Assembly: GCA_902577525.1 (NCBI GenBank)
Contig: CACGZG010000005.1
Location: forward strand, 28,494 to 92,493
Length of the DNA stretch: 64,000 bases
Direction of reading: 5' to 3'
DNA from: an uncultured Pelagibacteraceae bacterium
Lineage (GTDB): Bacteria; Pseudomonadota; Alphaproteobacteria; Pelagibacterales; Pelagibacteraceae
Of the stretch, positions 47,693 to 57,452 are shown piece by piece. Each line of letters opens with the position of its first letter. Position 1 is the stretch's first letter. The position numbers and the translations under genes were made by a program. The notes below the pieces were generated by a model. That model was not told the origin of the DNA and ran no database searches. It saw only the letters and a program-made list of their open reading frames with translations.

Positions 47693-48359
47693 AAGTTTCT
47701 AAATTTGTTAAATGAAAGAACTTATTAGAACTTTCAAAACCATTTAATCTATTATTTTTTAATAGCTGATCCCAGATTTCTTTAATTGAAAAAGTATCTA
47801 ACTTAAATTTTTCAAAAAGAGCTCTATTCAAAATTTGACAACCAATGTAAATAAAATCATTATTATCACTTTTACTTATTAAGTTGTTATTTAAGTTAAA
47901 ATCACCATTTAGGTTTTTATCAAAACTAAATTTTTTATTTACTAATAAAAGAATATTATCAAATTTATTTGAAAAATATAAATCTGCCATTTTATTTATT
48001 TCATTAATATAGCTTTCATGCCACAGAGTATCAGGGTTTAAAATTAAAAAATCTTTATCTTGTGAATGACTTATCATATTTAAAATTCCACCTCCTGTAT
48101 CTAAAATTTTATTTCCATCTTCAATAACTTTTATATCAGCTAAAAATTTTTTCTTTTCAATAAATTTTGATATTTGATTTCCTAAATGAAAAGTATTTAT
48201 AAAAATTTTTTTAATACCGCATTTTATAACCATTTCAATACATCTTTCCAAAATTGTAATATTATTTAACTCTAAAAGTGGTTTGGGAATTTGAAGTGTT
48301 AAAGGATTTAACCTCTTACCAAGACCTGCACATAGTATTAATGCTGAATTAATTTTCAT
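47670..48359 (-). CDS. murU: Nucleotidyltransferase, MurU-like
   Basis: A 229-residue sugar-1-phosphate nucleotidyltransferase with the signature LILCAGLGKRLNPLTLQIPKPLLEL at 8-32 and LNPDTLW near 105. Together with the preceding kinase it matches the AmgK-MurU pair, which converts N-acetylmuramic acid to UDP-MurNAc and so recycles cell wall and bypasses the early steps blocked by fosfomycin. It overlaps amgK by 11 bases. Another sugar nucleotide cannot be excluded. Confidence 0.82.
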   Translation of the reverse strand: MKINSALILCAGLGKRLNPLTLQIPKPLLELNNITILERCIEMVIKCGIKKIFINTFHLGNQISKFIEKKKFLADIKVIEDGNKILDTGGGILNMISHSQDKDFLILNPDTLWHESYINEINKMADLYFSNKFDNILLLVNKKFSFDKNLNGDFNLNNNLISKSDNNDFIYIGCQILNRALFEKFKLDTFSIKEIWDQLLKNNRLNGFESSNKFFHLTNLETFKKLKDL

Positions 48360-49296
48360 TTAATTGTTTTTTAAAATTTTTTTTAAGTAAACTTTTTAAA
48401 TCAAAAAAAACTTTATTTTCATTTATGCGTGTACTTATTAGTTTCCAAGTATATGGTATTAATTTTAAATATCTTTTTTTTCCATCTCTTATAGCAAGTC
48501 GAGTAAAAATACCAATTATCTTTAAATTTCTTAAAATTGATAATATTTCAAAATCATTTTTAAACTTATGAAGTTCTAATTTTTTTTGTTTTTTTATATA
48601 AAAATTATATACCTTCTTTTTAAATGATTTAGACGTTTTAAATCTAACATCATCTATAAGAGATGCCAAGTCGTAAGCTTTATTTCCTATTAAAGCATCT
48701 TGACTATCGATTATTCCAATACGATCATTAACTAACATTAAATTTGAAACATGAAAGTCCCTGTGAACAAAAACTTTTTCTTTTAATTTCAATTCTGAGA
48801 TTAACTGATTTACTATTTTTTTATATTTATTGGAAAAATCATCTTTTTTAAAATTTGTTAATTTCAATTTAGCATACCAATCACAAAATAAGTATGCTTC
48901 TCTTGATAGTATTTGCTTATTATACTGAGGTATTGTGTAGAATTTATTCTGAAAATTTTTAATTTTTTTTGTTTTGATAGATTGAATTTGAATTAATAAT
49001 TCTATTATTTTTTTAAAATAAATAAGTTTGTTTGTTTTCTTTTTGTTTAATCTTTTAAAAATTGTTTCTTTCCCAAAATCCTCAATCTCAATGAAATTTT
49101 TACTATAACTTTCATCATACAAACTAGGTGCTAAAATTTTATTTTTTATTAAAACTTTATTAATTGCATCATAGACGAGAAGATTTTGAAATTTTTCTTT
49201 TTTAGCAAATACAATGATTGAAGTAAAATCACTATTTTTTTTTCTAAAAAATTTCCTAAATGATGCATCACCCTCTATTTTTTTATATCTTTTCAT
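48349..49296 (-). CDS. amgK: Sugar kinase AmgK-like (aminoglycoside phosphotransferase fold)
   Basis: A 315-residue kinase. The catalytic loop VFVHRDFHVSNLMLVNDRIGIIDSQDAL near 187-213 has the HxDxxxxN and D of the APH fold, and the N-terminal GDASFRKFFR is the ATP-contact region of the AmgK group. AmgK phosphorylates N-acetylmuramate and N-acetylglucosamine at the anomeric carbon. It lies between tsaE and murU, the usual proteobacterial order. The protein is unusually lysine-rich. Confidence 0.83.
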   Translation of the reverse strand: MKRYKKIEGDASFRKFFRKKNSDFTSIIVFAKKEKFQNLLVYDAINKVLIKNKILAPSLYDESYSKNFIEIEDFGKETIFKRLNKKKTNKLIYFKKIIELLIQIQSIKTKKIKNFQNKFYTIPQYNKQILSREAYLFCDWYAKLKLTNFKKDDFSNKYKKIVNQLISELKLKEKVFVHRDFHVSNLMLVNDRIGIIDSQDALIGNKAYDLASLIDDVRFKTSKSFKKKVYNFYIKKQKKLELHKFKNDFEILSILRNLKIIGIFTRLAIRDGKKRYLKLIPYTWKLISTRINENKVFFDLKSLLKKNFKKQLNEN

Positions 49297-49304
49297 TTAG
49301 GAAC

Positions 49305-49760
49305 TCAAAAACTCAAACCTTTGATTTGTACAGATCTTGTTTCGTGATCTTTTCCATATTCAAATTTTAACTCTATCAAATTTTTTGGTTTTTCCGTAAT
49401 TATTTGTGGCCACTCAATTAGTGTGATTGAATTTTCATTATTTACAAATAATCCTAAATTATCTAACTCTGATGGTGATTTTAATCTAAATAAATCATAA
49501 TGATTTATTTTAATCTTATTAATTTGATATTCGTTAAGAATATTAAAAGTTGGACTTGTTACCTCTATATATTCCAAATCGTTAATTTTTCTAAGTCCGT
49601 TGATAAAAAATTTTATGAAGGTAGTCTTTCCAACTCCGATTTCTCCATGCAAATAAACTACATCCCCGGGCTTTATTTTTTTTATAAGTTTATCTGCTAG
49701 TTCTTCTGTTTTTTTTTCTGAAGATAAATTAATTTTTTCACTGCTAGTAGCGATAGGCAT
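49305..49760 (-). CDS. tsaE: tRNA t6A synthesis ATPase TsaE
   Basis: A 151-residue P-loop protein. Walker A is [12 protein letters not shown] near 40-51, followed by [11 protein letters not shown] and the NHYDLFR and LIEWP motifs. It drives the TsaB-TsaD complex that forms threonylcarbamoyl-adenosine on tRNAs read by ANN codons, an essential modification. It begins inside the 3' end of ahcY (17-base overlap) and leads into amgK and murU. Confidence 0.93.
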   Translation of the reverse strand: MPIATSSEKINLSSEKKTEELADKLIKKIKPGDVVYLHGEIGVGKTTFIKFFINGLRKINDLEYIEVTSPTFNILNEYQINKIKINHYDLFRLKSPSELDNLGLFVNNENSITLIEWPQIITEKPKNLIELKFEYGKDHETRSVQIKGLSF

Positions 49761-51030
49761 TAGGTTTAAAAGGACCTTCTACTCCTACACTTATATAATC
49801 TGCTTGTTCTTTTGACAATTTTGTCAGTTTTGCGCCAACTTTTTTAAGATGTAAAGTCGCAACTTTTTCATCAAGATGTTTTGGTAAAACATAAACTTTA
49901 TTTTCATAATTTTTGTGATTATTCCACAACTCTATTTGAGCGATAACCTGATTAGTGAATGATGCACTCATAACAAAACTTGGATGTCCAGTTGCACAAC
50001 CTAAATTTACCAACCTACCTTCAGCTAAAAGAATAATTCTTTTTTTACTTGGCAGCTCAATTTCATGAACTTGGGGTTTTACTTCAGTCCACTTGTAATT
50101 TTTTAATGCTTCAACTTGAATTTCATTATCAAAATGACCAATGTTACATAATATAGCTCTATCTTTCATATTTCTCATATGATCTGCTGTAACAATATCT
50201 TTATTTCCTGTTGCTGTAACAACTATATCAGCTTTATCTATAGCATCATCCATTAGAACAACTTCATAACCCTCCATCGCTGCTTGTAATGCACAAATAG
50301 GGTCAGCTTCTGTCACTAAAACTCTTGCTCCACTCTGTCTTAAAGATGCAGCACTACCTTTTCCTACATCACCAAAACCTGCTACAATAGCAACTTTTCC
50401 AGACATCATAACATCTGTTGCTCTTCTAATTCCATCTACCAGACTTTCTCTGCATCCATAAAGATTGTCAAATTTAGATTTTGTTACAGAGTCATTAACA
50501 TTAATTGCGGGTATCATAAGAGTTTTATTAATTTCCATTTTATTGAGAGCTTTTATACCTGTGGTCGTCTCCTCTGAAACTCCTTTAACATTCTTTAATA
50601 AATCTTTATACTCGTTGTGCATTACAGCTGTTAAATCTCCACCATCATCTAATAACATATTTGGTTGCCAATCTTTTTTTCCAACAATTGTCTGTTTAAT
50701 ACACCAAAGATATTCTTCCTCTGTTTCACCTTTCCAGGCATAAACTGGTATGCCAGCTTTAGCTATAGCTGCTGCGGCGTGATCTTGAGTTGAAAAAATA
50801 TTGCATGAGGACCACCTAACATCAGCACCAAGCACTTTTAATGTTTCAATCAGTACGGCTGTCTGAATGGTCATATGTAAACATCCAATTATTTTAGCCC
50901 CTTTTAGAGGTTGCTTACCCTGATATTCTTCCCTAAGTGCCATCAGACCTGGCATTTCACTTTCAGCTATTGAAATTTCCTTACGGCCGAATTCTGCTTC
51001 GGATATATCTTTTACTTTAAAATCTTCCAT
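49744..51030 (-). CDS. ahcY: Adenosylhomocysteinase (SAH hydrolase)
   Basis: A 428-residue NAD-dependent enzyme that splits S-adenosylhomocysteine into adenosine and homocysteine in the methyl cycle. [25 protein letters not shown] near 177 and the NAD motif [12 protein letters not shown] near 215 are intact, and the C-terminal PFKPNAYRY is canonical. It has the short bacterial form without the approximately 40-residue insertion. No SAH riboswitch is visible in the 45-base leader. Confidence 0.96.
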   Translation of the reverse strand: MEDFKVKDISEAEFGRKEISIAESEMPGLMALREEYQGKQPLKGAKIIGCLHMTIQTAVLIETLKVLGADVRWSSCNIFSTQDHAAAAIAKAGIPVYAWKGETEEEYLWCIKQTIVGKKDWQPNMLLDDGGDLTAVMHNEYKDLLKNVKGVSEETTTGIKALNKMEINKTLMIPAINVNDSVTKSKFDNLYGCRESLVDGIRRATDVMMSGKVAIVAGFGDVGKGSAASLRQSGARVLVTEADPICALQAAMEGYEVVLMDDAIDKADIVVTATGNKDIVTADHMRNMKDRAILCNIGHFDNEIQVEALKNYKWTEVKPQVHEIELPSKKRIILLAEGRLVNLGCATGHPSFVMSASFTNQVIAQIELWNNHKNYENKVYVLPKHLDEKVATLHLKKVGAKLTKLSKEQADYISVGVEGPFKPNAYRY

Positions 51031-51075
51031 TGTGCAGATCTTCTAACAACAAAGAATTAATTAATCAATATAACT

Positions 51076-52617
51076 TTATAACGTAGGTAATATGACTTCC
51101 ATTCTTGCACCTTTTTTATCAACACGATTAAACGCTTTAATAGAGCCATTGTGTAAATCAACTAAGTTTTTGACAATATTCAATCCTAGACCAGAGTGTT
51201 GTCCAAATTTTTCAGGTCTATTGCTATAAAATCTTTTAAATATCTTGTTAGTATCCTTCTCTTTAAATCCTTGACCCTCATCTAAAACATCAATGATAAT
51301 CTTATTGTCGTTTGATTTCGAAACATTAACTATAATATTTTTATTATCTTCACTAAAAGAAATTGCATTATCTAACAAATTTGCAATTATTTGTTCTATT
51401 CTGTTTTCAATTCCATTTATAAAATACTTACTCTTTCCATCATTTTTATAAGTGATATTAATGCCTCTTTTAACTTTATAAATATTATTAAAATCATCAA
51501 CAACAGATTTTATTAAAGGTTCAATATCAAGTTTTTTAGCTTTTTCTTTACTCAAAGCAACTTCATCTTTAAGCATTTGAGAATAGTCGGTAATTAGTCT
51601 CTCAATTCTTTGGACGTCATGACTTAAAATATTTATTAATTTAATTCTTTGATCAATATCATTTGTATCTTGTAAAATTTCAGATGCACTTTTTAGAGAA
51701 GCTAATGGATTACGTATTTCATGAACAAGATCTGTTGAGAAATTTTCAGCAAGGGAAATCCTTTTTTGTAATTCTAATGTCATATCATCTAAAGATTTTG
51801 ACAGTAATCCTAATTCATCATTTCTTAATTTCAATAGATCTATATTTGTTTTTTTTAAATTTTTTTCTTTAATCATTTTTGTATAAGTAACCAAGTTTTT
51901 GATTGGTTTTAAAAAATATCTGTTAAGAACAAACGAGAAAATTAGTATCACTATACCAACTGCAATAGCTGTTCGTATAATGAAAGATTTTCTTTCTTCA
52001 ATAGCTGCTTTAATATCATTTGCATTTTCGCTAATTGCTAAATAACCAATATTTTTGTCATCTTTAATTACATTTTTAATTGTTGTTAATTTAAACTTAT
52101 TAAATTCATCTTGTGTAAAAGTGAAATGAATTCCATAATTTTTAGAGGCCGCATAATTAAATAAAATATCTTTTAAGGATACTGAGTTGTTATTTCCAAT
52201 ATCAATATTTTTTGTCTCAGTAATTTCTTTTGTTTTTTCTTCATTTAAAATTTCTAATTCTACAAAATCTAATCTTGTTGAAAATGATCTAGGGTCTAAA
52301 TCTAAAGTATCTGTATCACCAACTAAATTCAATTCATTGTCAAAAAATATTACTCTATCTAAACTTTGAAAAAGAAATCTTGTTGAAAATAGAAATTTTC
52401 TTATGTCTTCTTCAACAAATTTTACATCTAATCTTATTAAATTATCAACTGTATTATTTATAATCTCTATATGATTAGAAGATTTTTTCTTAATCAAATT
52501 TGGCTGAACATTTTTTAAATAAATAAATGTGAATAAACCAATAACTGTAAAAAAAATAAAATTGATAAATAAAAATTTTTTTAAAATAGACAAGTCTTTT
52601 AAAAAAGTACTAAGCAT
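51076..52617 (-). CDS. chvG: Sensor histidine kinase, ChvG-like
   Basis: A 513-residue membrane kinase. Helices lie at about 13-34 and 212-233 around a periplasmic sensing domain, then a HAMP linker, the phosphohistidine His299 in DLVHEIRNPLASLKS, the N box ANLLDNAISFSED near 417, and G boxes DEGQGF and GLGLNIV. The sequence and its pairing with an OmpR-type regulator fit ChvG/ChvI (ExoS), which senses acid or envelope stress in alphaproteobacteria. It is joined to its regulator by TAATG. Confidence 0.83.
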   Translation of the reverse strand: MLSTFLKDLSILKKFLFINFIFFTVIGLFTFIYLKNVQPNLIKKKSSNHIEIINNTVDNLIRLDVKFVEEDIRKFLFSTRFLFQSLDRVIFFDNELNLVGDTDTLDLDPRSFSTRLDFVELEILNEEKTKEITETKNIDIGNNNSVSLKDILFNYAASKNYGIHFTFTQDEFNKFKLTTIKNVIKDDKNIGYLAISENANDIKAAIEERKSFIIRTAIAVGIVILIFSFVLNRYFLKPIKNLVTYTKMIKEKNLKKTNIDLLKLRNDELGLLSKSLDDMTLELQKRISLAENFSTDLVHEIRNPLASLKSASEILQDTNDIDQRIKLINILSHDVQRIERLITDYSQMLKDEVALSKEKAKKLDIEPLIKSVVDDFNNIYKVKRGINITYKNDGKSKYFINGIENRIEQIIANLLDNAISFSEDNKNIIVNVSKSNDNKIIIDVLDEGQGFKEKDTNKIFKRFYSNRPEKFGQHSGLGLNIVKNLVDLHNGSIKAFNRVDKKGARMEVILPTL

Positions 52618-53324
52618 TAACTAACATTCCATCTATATCCACTTCCATATCTAGTTTCTATAGCCGAAAATTCTGGATCAACTTTCTTAAATTTTTTTCT
52701 TATTCTTTTTACGTGACTGTCAATTGTGCGATCTTCAATGTCTGTATCCTCTCTGTAAGCTATATCCATCAATTGTGCTCTTTCTTTAATGATTCCAGGT
52801 CTTTTAGCCAATTCTTTAACTAATAAAAATTCTGTTGTAGTCAACTTATCAGGTAATTGCTTGCCATTCCATTCACACTCTAATTGTGAAGGATCTAACT
52901 TTAATTTTCCATGAGAAATAATACTTTTATTTTCCTCGATTGACTCCTTGGTATCTTTCTTTCTTAATTGAACTCTAATTCTCTCAATGAGAACCTTAAT
53001 TGAAAAACCACCAGATTTTTTTACGAAATCATCAGCGCCTAATTTTAAACCAAGCAATTCATCTATTTCATCATCTTTAGATGTTAAAAATATAACTGGC
53101 ATAGAGGTTTTTTTTCTCAATTTTTTTAATAATTCTTCTCCATCCATTTTAGGCATTTTTATATCTACAATTGCTAAATCTGGTGGCGTGCGAGTTAAAC
53201 CAATTAAAGCACTTTCTCCATCAATATAAGTTTGAACTTTAAAACCCTCTTTTTCTAAAGCTATGCTTAAACTTGTGAGAATATTTCTATCGTCATCGAT
53301 AAGAGCAATTGTTTGTTTATTCAT
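52617..53324 (-). CDS. chvI: Response regulator, ChvI-like (OmpR family)
   Basis: A 235-residue regulator. The receiver domain has the acidic pocket DDD near 10-12, the phospho-acceptor Asp54 in AIVDIKMP and the lysine of FLTSKDD; the C-terminal winged helix (about 140-233) contains RTIDSHVKRIRKKFK and the end YGSGYRWN. Its stop shares one base with the kinase start. In streamlined SAR11 genomes only a handful of two-component pairs remain, so its retention is notable. Confidence 0.87.
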   Translation of the reverse strand: MNKQTIALIDDDRNILTSLSIALEKEGFKVQTYIDGESALIGLTRTPPDLAIVDIKMPKMDGEELLKKLRKKTSMPVIFLTSKDDEIDELLGLKLGADDFVKKSGGFSIKVLIERIRVQLRKKDTKESIEENKSIISHGKLKLDPSQLECEWNGKQLPDKLTTTEFLLVKELAKRPGIIKERAQLMDIAYREDTDIEDRTIDSHVKRIRKKFKKVDPEFSAIETRYGSGYRWNVS

Positions 53325-53375
53325 ACTTTTATATAAAAATACTAAATTGTTCTAATTTGGGCAATGGTATTTAAA

Positions 53376-56151
53376 TTATTGAAGTGTGCCCCAATTATCA
53401 CCTATATTTATATCAACTGTCAAAGGTATCGAAAATGAATGTTGATCACTTTTCGCAACACTTGTCATTTCTTCGATTATAATTTTACTGATTCTTTTTG
53501 ACTCATTTTTAGGAGTTTCAAAAATTAATTCATCATGGATTTGTAATAACATTTTAGTATTTTGAATTTTTTGTTCTTTAAGTTTTTTTGATAATCTAAT
53601 CATAGCTAGTCTCATAATTTCTGATGCTGATCCTTGAATTGGGGCGTTTATCGCTGCTCGCTCTTGAAAATTTCTAACATTATAATTTTTATCGTTGATA
53701 CTTATAAAATGAGATCTTCTTCCAAAAATATTATTCACAAAGCCACTTTTCCTGCAAAATTTTATTGTTTCATCCATATAAACTTTAATTTCTGGAAATT
53801 TTCCAAAATATGCATTTAAGAATTCCTCTGCCTCAAAATTACTTACATTAATTTGTTTTGCTAATCCATATTGAGAAATTCCATAAATTATGCCAAAATT
53901 TATCGCTTTTGCTTTTCTTCTCTGATCTTCACTTACTTTTTTTAAATCAACATCAAATATCTGGCTAGCAGTTAACGAGTGAATGTCTTCGTTATTTTTA
54001 AAAGCTTTTTTAAGTTCTTTTACATCTGCTAAATCTGCTAAAATTCTCATTTCAATTTGGTTGTAATCTGCAGATATTAAAATGTGATCTTTTTCTGCTA
54101 TAAAGGCTTTTCTAATATCTTTTCCATCATCTGATTTAATAGGAATATTTTGCAAATTTGGGTCACTGGAAGCCAATCTACCAGTTGTAGTAGCAGCTAG
54201 TAAAAAAGAGGTATGAACTCTTTTTGTTATGGGATTTATATGCTCAGGTAAAGTATCAGAATATGTATTTTTCAATTTTGATAATTGTCTCCAGTCCAAA
54301 ACTAGTTGTGGAAATTTGTGACCCTTAAATGCTAGATCCTCTAATACAGATGCACTAGTAGCAAAACTTCCCTTTTTAGTTTTTTTTAAGATTAGCTATT
54401 TTTAAATCATTATAAATTATTTCACCCAATTGTTTTGGAGATGCAATATTAAATTTTTTTTTAGATAACTTAAAAACTTCTTTTTGTATTTTTTCAATTT
54501 TTTTTTGAAATTTAAGTGATAAAGTTTTAAGAAATTTGTTATCTATTTTGATACCTTCTATTTCCATAAATGCCAAAATCTTAATCATTGGTTTTTCAAA
54601 TATTTCATAAATGTGAGATATTTTTTCGATCTGAAGGCTCTTTTTAAATTTTTTATATAATCGAAAGGTTACATCTGCATCTTCGGCTGCATAGTCTTTT
54701 GCTTTTTCAATATTGACCTCGCTAAATTTTATCTCTTTCTTACCTGATCCTACCAAATCTTTAAAAGTAATTGTTTTATGATCTAAGTGAATTTCAGCTA
54801 GTGTGTCCATGTTATGTCTATTTCTTCCTGCATCTAAAACATATGACATTAACATTGTGTCTTCTATTGAATTAAGTTCAATCCCATGTTTAAAAAAAAC
54901 TATAAAATCAAATTTTATATTTTGTCCTATCTTTTTAATACTTGGGTCCTCTAATAAAGGTTTTAATTTTTTTAAAACAGAGTTTTTATCTAAACATTTT
55001 TCTGATTTATGACCAATTGGTATATAACAAGCTTTACCCAAAACAGAACTCAGCGAAATTCCAATCAAATTTGCTTGATGAGGGTCAAGAGAACTTGTCT
55101 CAGTATCCACTGCAACTTCACCAACTTCTTCTGCATCTTTAATCCAAGAATCAATTTCATCAATATTATTTATTAAATAATATTCTTTTTTGTTTATAGA
55201 ATTTTTTTTTTCCTTTATTTCATTTTGATCTTTAATAGCTAAAAAATCAGGTTCTCCATAAATAGATATCGCTGAACTCAACAATCTATTAAATTCCATT
55301 TCTCTTAAAAATTTATAAAGTTTGTCTTTATCAATTTCTTTAAGTTTAAATTCATCTAAATTTCTATCAATTGGAGCATCGTTTTTTAAAGTTACCAACC
55401 TTTTACTTACTAAAGCTTTATCTTTATTCTCAATTAATGTTTGTCTTCTCTTATTTTGTTTGATCTCATCTGCAGAGTCCAAAAGTTTTTCTAAAGTTCC
55501 ATACTTCTTGATTAATTCAGCTGCCGTCTTAACTCCTATTCCAGGAACTCCTGGAACATTATCACTGCTATCTCCTGCTAAAGATTGAACGTCTATAACC
55601 TGATTTGAGCTAACCCCAAACTTTTTTGTTATATCATCTTCCGATATAAACTTATTTTTCATTGGATCATAAATTCGAACATTCTTTTTATATAATTGCA
55701 TTAAATCTTTATCAGAAGATACAATAGTTACTCTTGCACCTTTCTCTAAAATTTGATTAACATAAGTTGCAATTAAATCATCTGCCTCATAATTAAGAAG
55801 TTCGACAGAAGGTAAATTGAAAGCAAGTACAGATTTTCGTATGTATTCGAATTGAGGAGCTAAATCGTCTGGAGCTTCTGCTCGATTGGCTTTATAATCA
55901 TTATAAATTTCATTTCTAAAAGTTTTTCTAGCTGAGTCAAAGATAACTGCAAAATGAGTCGGTTTTTGTAAATTACTATCTGATTTTGAGTCTTCAAGTA
56001 GTTTAAATAACATGCTACAAAAACCACTTACAGCCCCAGTGGGTAATCCATCACTTTTTCTCGTTAGTGGCGGTAAAGCGTAATACGCTCTAAAAATATA
56101 ACCTGATCCATCAATTAAATAAAAATGATCATTTTTTTGAATTTTACTCAT
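53376..56151 (-). CDS. polA: DNA polymerase I, one frameshift between exonuclease and polymerase parts
   Basis: Reconstructed length is about 924 residues, as in E. coli. The N-terminal 5' nuclease (about 8-290) has GSGYIFRAYYALPP and GVPGIGVKTAAELI; the 3' exonuclease domain keeps DTETSSLDPHQ near 347, so proofreading is probably retained. The polymerase domain has motif A ISADYNQIEMR, motif B RRKAKAINFGIIYG and motif C QIHDELIFE. The frame breaks at a run of eight T (54380-54387; eight A in coding sense). With seven, ANLKKTKKGSFATSASVLEDLAFKGHKFP joins the two parts smoothly. Confidence 0.92.
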
Positions 56152-56196
56152 TATAATTAATATAGATTATAGATTAAAATAAGAGTATTATTTTTT

Positions 56197-56748
56197 ATGG
56201 AACTAATAAAGCAAAATTCTCAAATAAGAATAATAAAATCATTAATTATAATTTTTTTAGGTTCTATAATTTTAGCTATATCCGCAAAAATAAAGATACC
56301 TTTTTATCCAGTACCAATGACTATGCAAACTTTTGTTGTTCTTTTCTTAGGTATAAGTTTTGGATTTAAAATTGGACTAGCAACAATAAGCTTGTATTTA
56401 CTAGAGGGTATCTTGGGATTGCCCGTTTTTTCTAATTCCCCTGAAAGAGGAATAGGTTTAGCTTACTTTACCGGGCCAACAATGGGATATCTAATTGGTT
56501 TTCTTTCAGCTTGTTTTTTAGTTTCCTTTGTTAAAAGTGAAGATAATTTTTTAATTATTTTCATAAAAATTATTTTATCTGTTTCTACAATTTATCTTTT
56601 GGGTATTATTTGGTTAGCAACATTAATTGGATGGGACAAACCAATCTTTGAATTAGGTGTTTTGCCCTTTTTACTAGCTGAGTTTTTTAAGATCACTTTA
56701 TTGACAATCTTGTCAAAAAAAATATTAAAATTAAGAAAATTTATTTAG
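56197..56748 (+). CDS. bioY: Biotin transporter substrate-binding component BioY
   Basis: A 183-residue S component of an ECF-type vitamin transporter with six membrane segments. KIKIPFYPVPMTMQTFVVLFLG near 28-50 and YFTGPTMGYLIGF near 90 are the family signature. It captures biotin from outside; no energising EcfA/T genes are in the window, so it may act alone as reported for some BioY proteins. The cell may depend on imported biotin. The gene overlaps the opposing regA end by 8 bases. Confidence 0.93.
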   Translation: MELIKQNSQIRIIKSLIIIFLGSIILAISAKIKIPFYPVPMTMQTFVVLFLGISFGFKIGLATISLYLLEGILGLPVFSNSPERGIGLAYFTGPTMGYLIGFLSACFLVSFVKSEDNFLIIFIKIILSVSTIYLLGIIWLATLIGWDKPIFELGVLPFLLAEFFKITLLTILSKKILKLRKFI

Positions 56749-57331
56749 GTGATCTTTTAGAAAGAATTCTTTGTAAAGTTCTCCTGTGCATTTTTAATCT
56801 TCTTGCGGTCTCTGAAACATTTCTATTACATAACTCAAATACTCTGTGAATATGTTCCCATTTTACTCTATCAGCTGACATAGGATTTTCTGGTGGGGCA
56901 GCTTTTTTGGATGGATCTGCTAATAGTGCTTTTTCTACATCATCTGCATCAGCTGGTTTTGCCAAGTAATCTATTGCACCCTCTTTAATAGCAGCTACCG
57001 CCGTAGGAATATTTCCATAACCCGTTAACATAATAATTCTACTTGATGAATTATTAGATTGAATTTCTTTTACAACCTCGAGACCATTGCCATCTCCTAA
57101 TCTCAAGTCTACTACTGCAAAACCAGGTTTTTTGGCTTTAACAGAATCTATGCCTTTTTTTACACCTTCAGCTTGAATAACTTCAAATCCCTTCTTTTCC
57201 ATCGCTCTAGCAAGTCTTTCCCTAAATGGGTTGTCATCATCTACGATTAAGAGGGATTTATTCTCAAAATCACTTAAATTTTGCAATGTTCCTTCATTTT
57301 TCATGTTTCCAATATGGTCATTTTTTTCCAC
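56741..57331 (-). CDS. regA: Redox response regulator RegA/ActR/PrrA-like
   Basis: A receiver domain with the acidic DDD near 31-33, the phospho-acceptor Asp75 in FAVVDLRLGDGNG and a lysine in DYLAKP is followed by a Fis-type helix-turn-helix, NRNVSETARRLKMHRRTLQRIL, whose sequence is nearly invariant in RegA. RegA controls energy and redox genes with the kinase RegB, which is not in the window. The frame begins with a GTG at 57331; an ATG at 57304 is an alternative start. Confidence 0.92.
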   Translation of the reverse strand: MEKNDHIGNMKNEGTLQNLSDFENKSLLIVDDDNPFRERLARAMEKKGFEVIQAEGVKKGIDSVKAKKPGFAVVDLRLGDGNGLEVVKEIQSNNSSSRIIMLTGYGNIPTAVAAIKEGAIDYLAKPADADDVEKALLADPSKKAAPPENPMSADRVKWEHIHRVFELCNRNVSETARRLKMHRRTLQRILSKRSPK

Positions 57332-57377
57332 AATTCAATAGGTCATTATTTTCTTTACATTAGATAACTATTGAATT
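57332..57377. promoter_or_regulatory. Ten-base inverted repeat between regA and the polyamine operon
   Basis: AATTCAATAG at 57332-57341 and CTATTGAATT at 57368-57377 are exact reverse complements separated by 26 bases. It could be a pair of operator half-sites in the divergent promoter region, or a stem in the leader of the decarboxylase transcript. Confidence 0.4.
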
Positions 57378-57393
57378 AATTGCACGAAATATT

Positions 57394-57424
57394 AAAGTTT
57401 TTTAATTAAAAAGACTTTTTTTTT
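57394..57424 (+). terminator. Terminator-like hairpin in the polyamine operon leader
   Basis: AAAGTTTTTT at 57394-57403 pairs with AAAAAGACTTT at 57408-57418 (one G-T pair, 5-base loop), followed by a T run to 57424. On the plus strand no gene ends here, so if it terminates it would act as an attenuator for the decarboxylase gene. The stem is almost all A-T, which weakens the call. Confidence 0.4.
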
Positions 57425-57452
57425 ATTAAATTTTTTTTGGGGGGCATATTAG

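Noticed and set aside
51031..51075. SAH or SAM riboswitch before ahcY
   Set aside because: Only 45 AT-rich bases separate the gene from its neighbour and no pairing that matches these riboswitches is visible.
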